A stretch of 64,000 nt of DNA from Panagrolaimus kolymaensis (lineage: Eukaryota > Nematoda > Chromadorea > Rhabditida > Panagrolaimidae): assembly GCA_028622995.1 (NCBI GenBank), contig JAJQJQ010000006.1:5828001-5892000 (forward strand), read 5' to 3'. Positions 58,801 through 64,000 of the stretch are shown here, one piece after another. Position numbers and translations under genes: made by a program. The first letter of the stretch is position 1. The number at the start of each line of letters is the position of its first letter. The notes under the pieces are model-generated. The model had not been told where the DNA came from. It was given only the letters and a program-made list of their open reading frames with translations, and did not search any database.

Positions 58801-59838
58801 GTCGACCCATGAGTGTAGCATACTTTGATTCATGTGGCTGTTGATATCCAAAAGCAAAAGTATGAAGTTCCTCCTTTTCCCAAATGAAATCACGTAAATC
58901 ACGATCATCAGCTTTATATGCTATTGAAGGAGGGTGAAGCAAACATTGCTTTTGGAAAAATTGAAGTCTGAAAAACAATTTTTTAATTAGTAATGAGTTT
59001 TTTTAGACATAAAATTAATTTACTCCTCGGTTATTGATTGCTCATGTTCATATATTACAGGGATCATTCTATAATCAGCTTTAACCATAAGCTGATATCT
59101 TTCCTTCTCTGCTTCTTCTTTAAATCTTTGCCTTTCCAAATGAGTATGAGCATTATGAAATGCCCAGGAAAAAGTTCCAGCATCCTTTTTTATGTCACCA
59201 AAATCATAAAAATTTGGATTGATGCTGGAAACAGTTTCGTTCTGGGGTATTCTCCGCTCCGAACTGGAACGCATCATTTCATCACATTGACGAAAAAAAT
59301 TATTAACATTAACTGTTTGATTTGAATGAGTTTGATCACAACTGAGAAAGAAATCATTTAAAATGCGCAATTCTATTGAATTAATTTGATCACAATTTTC
59401 GAAAAAGGGATTTACATTCATTGAAGAATTGATTGCCGAATTTTTGAATTGATAAGTGGAATGAGAATATTCCGAGCTAAAAAAGAACAATATGTTAAAA
59501 ATAAGAAAGCTTTAATAATTAAAAACATACACAACATTTTTTGAAGGTTGAGTGGATGCTGAATTTTGAGAATTGCCAACAAAATCAAAATTTGGTATTA
59601 AAGGTTTTTTATGGGAATTTGATAAAAAAATAGGAAGAAATGTTGGCTGAGAGCGAGCATTAGTGGATTGAGCACCACCTCTACTTGCCCTCATTATTCC
59701 AAGTCTCAATCGCTTTTTTTTATTCCCAACATCATCATCATCATCATCGTTTGAAATATCATACATTAAAGGATGATTTGATGAAAAATCGATAATTTCA
59801 TATGAACATGAGGGTTTTTGTTCTTGCCTTGGAATCAT
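55875..59838 (-). CDS. N-terminal exons of the Helitron gene: repeat modules and coiled coil
   Basis: Twelve exons: 59838-59531, 59476-59024, 58977-58714, 58660-58505, 58446-58063, 58012-57929, 57870-57714, 57663-56831, 56776-56660, 56603-56362, 56314-56021, 55967-55875. The first seven introns are all phase 2. A module recurs in diverged form: SINPNFYDFGDIKKDAGTFS, SISLHPDFV-type and NSTISLHPDF...AFAYGI, NDSTISLNPNI...AWAFGI, each followed by a charged helix (RFKEEAEKERYQ; KFKEEADIEREER). The exon at 56603-56362 is a Lys/Glu coiled coil. Exon 57870-57714 is one base too long near an A8 run, so the frame breaks there. The ATG at 59838 follows TTACTTTCAG by one base, fitting a trans-splice acceptor. 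No known family for the module. Confidence 0.72.
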
Positions 59839-59848
59839 CCTGAAAGTA
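59826..59848 (-). promoter_or_regulatory. Probable splice-leader acceptor before the Helitron gene start
   Basis: On the minus strand TTACTTTCAG is followed directly by GATG, the presumed start codon. This is the consensus of nematode acceptor sites, and no plausible upstream exon was seen, so trans-splicing of a splice leader is the simplest reading. An ordinary intron with an untranslated first exon is the alternative. Confidence 0.45.
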
Positions 59849-60060
59849 ATAAATTTATTTTAACACTCATAATAAAAAAAACAATCATAATAAACGGAAA
59901 AATTTAAATATATTCAATCAAAAGTAAAAAATTTGAGTAGTAAAAAATTCAGCTAACAAACATAGCACACTTGGCCAAAAATGCTTATTTTTTTCTAAAA
60001 GCAGAGAAGATTTTTTTTGTTTAATATTTTATATTCAAATTTTTGTTTGTCTAAAGGAAA

Positions 60061-61372
60061 ATGAAAACTGAAAATTTATTGAAATATGTGTGTAAAAAGA
60101 GAAACGATGAAACTTTCATCGATAAACTCAATAATAAATTTACCGCATATTTTTTATTTGTTTTTGGTTTCATTGTTTATTCTTTGGAGTGGTTTAAAAC
60201 TCCAATAGACTGTTTTCCGAAATCCGAATGGCCTCCATCCTGGCACACATATGCCAATGCATATTGTTATCATGGACCTTTATATTTTGTTGGTAATGCC
60301 TCATACCCTCCGCTTCCAGAATTGTTTTCAAAGAATCGAAAAATGGTAAATTACGCGGTAAGTTTTTCGTTAATTTTTGAGAATATAAAAAATATAAAAA
60401 ATTTGAACGTTGAAAAAGTTATTTAAAAAAACATTTTAAAAAAAAACTTTTTTAGTATATTCCTTTTTATTTTTTTGTTATGGGACTATGTTTGCAAACG
60501 CCTCGATTATTTTGGAATTTCATCAATAAAGTTTCAAGTAAGTGGTGACACAATATAATTAATTAAAATTTTATTTTTATTCCATTTTTTAGCCTTCAAA
60601 TTCGAATTATTTATGAATGCTATGGTTGAAAATTATTTGATTAATGTAAAAGATCAGTGTAAATATGTTGATGGTTATCTTAAACATTTCAAAAATTGTG
60701 CAAATCAACGTCGAAAAAATTTAATAAGCGGCAAATTTTTATATCGATCATTTTTATGTGTTAAATTGCTGAATATCATTAATAACATCATAATTGTAAG
60801 TAATTTATTATAATTGAAGTATAAATGTTAAAAACAAAATCTTATTTTAGTTTTTCATGTTGACCATTCTTGTCGCGGATCAAAAAGTTGATTTATTGGG
60901 AATTAAAATAATTGAAAATTTGTTAAATCGTCTTGAATGGGGTGAAACTGGAATGTTTCCACGAGTTACTGTATGTACCTTCCTTATTCGGGAGCTTGGT
61001 GAAGGTCCATTAACCACAATGTCAAGAAAATTTGTGGATTGCAAATTATCGAATAATTTATTAGTGGAAATGATTTTTTTGATTTTATGGTTTTATTTTC
61101 AAGCATTGATGATTATTAATATTTGCTCTTTAATTTATTGGCTTATTTTTCCATTGAGATCAAAATTTTTTATTAGCCAATTAGTTAATAATGCCACAAA
61201 AGGGCATAAAGGAAGCCAATATAAAAGAAATCTGTTTTTATTTAATAGATCTCTCAACACCGATGGACGATTTATTTTGCAAATTGTCAAAATAAATGCG
61301 GGCGATCAAACTGCTGATGAATTAACAAAATTATTAATAAAAGAATTTGAACTTAATTTTACTTTAGTTTAA
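60061..61372 (+). CDS. Innexin (gap-junction channel protein)
   Basis: Four exons (60061-60357, 60456-60537, 60593-60795, 60851-61372) give 367 residues. Four membrane segments with cytosolic ends. Extracellular loop 1 has two cysteines 17 residues apart (DCFPKSEWPP and ANAYCYHG); loop 2 has FPRVTVCTFLIREL and FVDCKLSNNLL; the fourth segment is preceded by EMIFLILWFYFQAL. All are innexin landmarks. The motif usually written YYQW at the start of segment 2 reads NYAYIPFY, without the tryptophan, so the protein is diverged. Innexins oligomerise into gap junctions or hemichannels. The ATG is 222 bases from the Helitron gene start, divergently oriented. Confidence 0.92.
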
Positions 61373-62232
61373 TTTATTTGGTTTTATACTAAAGTTGAAA
61401 TTCTTTTATTAATAAGTTTGCTATTTCAACGGCAGTTTGATTGTTAGCATTAATTTTTAACATTTGTAAAATATATCGCCCATCAATGTTGAGAGATTTT
61501 AGAAATAGAAATAAATTGCGTTTAAACCTTTGTCAGATCTCGTAAAATTTTTTATGTCTTTTTATTGAGCTTTGTAAATCATTGTAGTTGTTTGTAAGAA
61601 TTTGCAATTCTTTGAAAAATTTTGTGTAGTAGTTTGTTTTTGTTATTAATTTGAAGGGTTTTTTTAATTTTTTGTTAAATTCTGTATTCAAATTGTGTGT
61701 ATGTTTAAAAATTTATTTAAAAAAATATTATAATTAAAAGTTCAAATCTTTGCAATTTAGTAAAAAATCGGTATTTTTGTTGTTGTTTGTAAATTCGCTT
61801 AATAAACATGTTTTTAAATAATTTATTTACTTTAAAAATATATCACAAACTAATTTCAGCAACATAAAAGAAACTTTAACCATTGAAAAAAATTTTTTAA
61901 AAGCAATTTTTTTGAAAAGTTGCATCGCGTATTTTTATTTATCGTTGCGCAAAAATCGATTGATGCCGTTTAAACTAAAGAAAAAAGAGAGAAAAAGAAG
62001 CAACACATTTTTGCAAAAAAAAAATTTCCTTTTTCATTTAAAGTGAAAATAAAAAGATGTTTGTCTTTTTGCCTTTTTGTATATTTCGAGACATTTTTTT
62101 AGTTTTGATTTTTATAAATAAATTATTCTTTCGAAGATTAATTTTAAGGAGGCATTAAAATAATGACCATAAAAATTTATCTAGCTAGCTTCATCAAAAA
62201 TAAATATCTTCAAAAAAATGTTTTTAATAACA

Positions 62233-62340
62233 AAATTTTTTTTAAATGTCGGCGAAACCGGAATAGGTAAATCGACCAATTAATAACAAAGATAGTTATG
62301 TTCAACGATGTGGCATGAAAAAATATTAAAAATAATATGT
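62233..62340 (+). pseudogene. Remnant of a P-loop GTPase exon
   Basis: Plus-strand translation KFFLNVGETGIGKSTN contains a full Walker A motif (GETGIGKST) in the context seen in septin/AIG1-type GTPases. A stop follows immediately; shifting frame by one base after ACC continues as INNKDSYVQRCGMKKY before another stop. So it looks like a frameshifted exon from a dead gene. No other exons seen. Confidence 0.5.
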
Positions 62341-63669
62341 ATTACTTTTATACAATTTCAATAAAATTCAAATGTGTTCTTTTTTTCTGCTTTTTGTATA
62401 TGAGTTTTGATCTTTGTTTGAAACAAATGCGTAATTTTCAAAGAGAGAAAAAAGCAATATCTCCCAACATACATATTCAACCTGTCTTTTGCATTTATAA
62501 TTAATTTTTTTATGTCGCTTAAAAAAGAAGGAAAAGGCACAAAAAAGAGCGCTATTCACACCTTGAGAATTTTTTGTCAAAACAATTGTGCTAAAAAAAG
62601 GCTTATGTGAGCGTGTCATTATTTATGGGTGCGCAAAAAAATGATTTTTTTGGCATTGAAACTAAAAAGAAAAAGATGAATCGATAAAGAAGCAGCGCAA
62701 TTTTTTTCCAATGAAATATTTATTTTTCATTAAAAGAGAAAGTAAAAAAAATAGTTTGCCTTTTCCATTTTTGAATTTTTAATATATATATTTTTTAAAT
62801 TTTGTAATCAAATTTTTGAGAAAGATATCTTTTGAAAATGATAATTTTTGTGGTTTGATTAACTAATAGACAATTAATATTTTTAACATTGATATAAAAA
62901 AAAGATAGCAATTCAAAGATAGAATTTTATTCAAAAGATTTCAAAAAGTATCAAGGACAAAAAAAAATAATTTACAATTTCACAGAAGTGCTAGTAACAA
63001 CATGAAAAAAATAAAGAAATAAATGTTTGATAACCGGGAGTTTCATTAAAACTTTAAAGGAATAAAAATAATTTGACAACGTGTAAGAAGGAAGCTTGGT
63101 TAAAAATGAAAAATATGTGGAATATTCAAACAAAAAACCTTAAAAAACTCTCTGTATTTTTTTCTTCTTTTTTTTGTCGCCGCCCTAAATGCAAGCCGAT
63201 CATTTGACATTCAAAACAATATAAAAACAATTTGGTAAACAATTGTTTCAAAAATAAAAACTTAAAAACATGAATTTTCTAGATTTTTTAGGATTTTAAA
63301 TTATTATTTTAAAATGGGTTCAGAAAAAATAAAAAATAACAATTTGTAACCATATTTTTTCTTCTTTTTTTTGCGCTGTTTTGAACACTTTGGTGGCTAA
63401 TCAGTAGATCAAAGAGAAAAAAAAATCAATAAAGTAATTAATTTTTTTATTTTGAACATAAAAAAAGAGTTGCAACCTAAATGTGCAAAAAAATTATTTA
63501 AATACCTTTTAAAAATAATTACAAAATTATTCATAGGTGTTTTGAGTAAAAAACATTAAAAAAATGCAAATTTTCTATAATTGTCTATTTTTTTTAGTCA
63601 AAAAATTAACATAAATTATTTAAATAATATTCCCATTTATTTTATAGTTAAAGATATTCAAAAAAATAA

Positions 63670-63735
63670 TTTACATCTCCTGTGTTTCGAACTTTCTTCC
63701 ACCTATCAATCCACCGCCTTCCACCACTGAGCAAA
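63670..63735 (-). repeat. tRNA-like sequence (decayed tRNA or SINE head)
   Basis: Reverse strand reads GCTCAGTGGTGGAAGGCGG (A-box-like), then about 20 bases later AGTTCGAAAC (B-box-like). Spacing fits a tRNA, but the anticodon stem does not pair. It stands out as a GC-rich island in AT-rich DNA. Confidence 0.45.
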
Positions 63736-64000
63736 TGCGACAAACGAAGGGAAAATGCATGTTGCAAAAAATTTTCATTGATTTTTTGAAAAAAAAAATT
63801 GGACCTTAAAATAATTTTGTGCAGAAGATTTTGAAATACCCAGAGGCTTTATTGGAAAAACGGCAAGGAAAATCAAATTCCATATATATTTTTACATGTC
63901 GTTACAAAAGTTCATAGTTAAACCATTGGATGGAAAAAAAGTTTTAGTCAAAAAACTACGATTTTTATGAAAAACATTAAATTATGCTAATTAATTGTTG

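Larger units (their letters stand above)
48114..59838 (-). mobile_element. Helitron with a giant multi-domain polyprotein
   Basis: A minus-strand gene of 13 exons and about 3,700 codons spanning 11.7 kb. In order it encodes an N-terminal array of repeat modules, a Lys/Glu-rich coiled coil, two Ulp1-like domains, the Helitron-like N domain, HUH Rep, Pif1 helicase, and a USP-like domain. Rep plus helicase identify a rolling-circle Helitron. Coding exons, given separately, are linked by frame-keeping splice sites. Termini were not found: no 5' TC or 3' CTRR hairpin could be placed, so the ends are those of the coding region. It lies between a gene desert and an innexin gene with its start only 222 bases from the latter. 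Confidence 0.88.
61373..64000. other. Intergenic, no intact gene
   Basis: 2.6 kb of AT-rich sequence to the window end. It contains a decayed P-loop coding fragment (62233-62340) and a tRNA-like sequence (63670-63735), both given separately. No intact reading frame of interest. Confidence 0.5.

Overview
The window is nuclear DNA of a nematode. The evidence is an AT-rich genome with introns of about 45-100 bases, a supplementary-type nuclear hormone receptor, several serpentine receptors, a nicotinic receptor subunit, an innexin, a UDP-galactopyranose mutase (glf-1 type), and a probable splice-leader acceptor directly before one start codon. I cannot name the species; a Panagrolaimus-like Tylenchina nematode would fit, but this is a guess.

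Layout: 1-8.6 kb holds ordinary genes: a BTB protein cut by the window edge, tRNA-Pro, a nuclear receptor and a nicotinic receptor that converge, and a chemoreceptor. 8.8-18.1 kb is a rearranged block. A chemoreceptor/armadillo gene pair has been duplicated and each copy is cut in a different gene. Between the copies lie two nearly identical 1.23 kb direct repeats carrying a tRNA-like sequence, older repeat fragments, a glucuronosyltransferase pseudogene split by a perfect hAT-type MITE, and a gene for a lysine/glutamate-rich membrane-anchored protein. 19.5-23.5 kb holds a frameshifted receptor and an importin-alpha-like armadillo gene. 23.7-40 kb is gene-rich: SURF4-like, ABHD12-like, a divergent pair of small His-rich secreted proteins, a second tRNA-Pro with a decayed copy, glf-1, two secreted Cys-rich/Kunitz genes and a neuropeptide-type GPCR. 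40-48 kb has no recognisable gene.

48.1-59.8 kb is the standout. A 13-exon reading frame of about 3,700 codons on the minus strand encodes a Helitron protein: Helitron-like N domain, HUH/two-tyrosine Rep nickase and Pif1-family helicase. It also carries two tandem Ulp1-like protease domains, the second without its catalytic Cys and His, a USP-type deubiquitinase-like domain at the C-terminus, and an N-terminal array of exons with phase-2 introns encoding a diverged repeat module. A single in-frame stop and a one-base frameshift in an A8 run are the only lesions I found. An innexin gene follows at 60-61.4 kb, then 2.6 kb with a decayed P-loop fragment and a tRNA-like sequence.

A second unusual theme is armadillo-repeat proteins with an N-terminal signal-like sequence, seen in two unlinked-looking genes (16.5-18.1 kb and 21.6-23.5 kb). 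All exon models were made by eye from splice sites and frame continuity.
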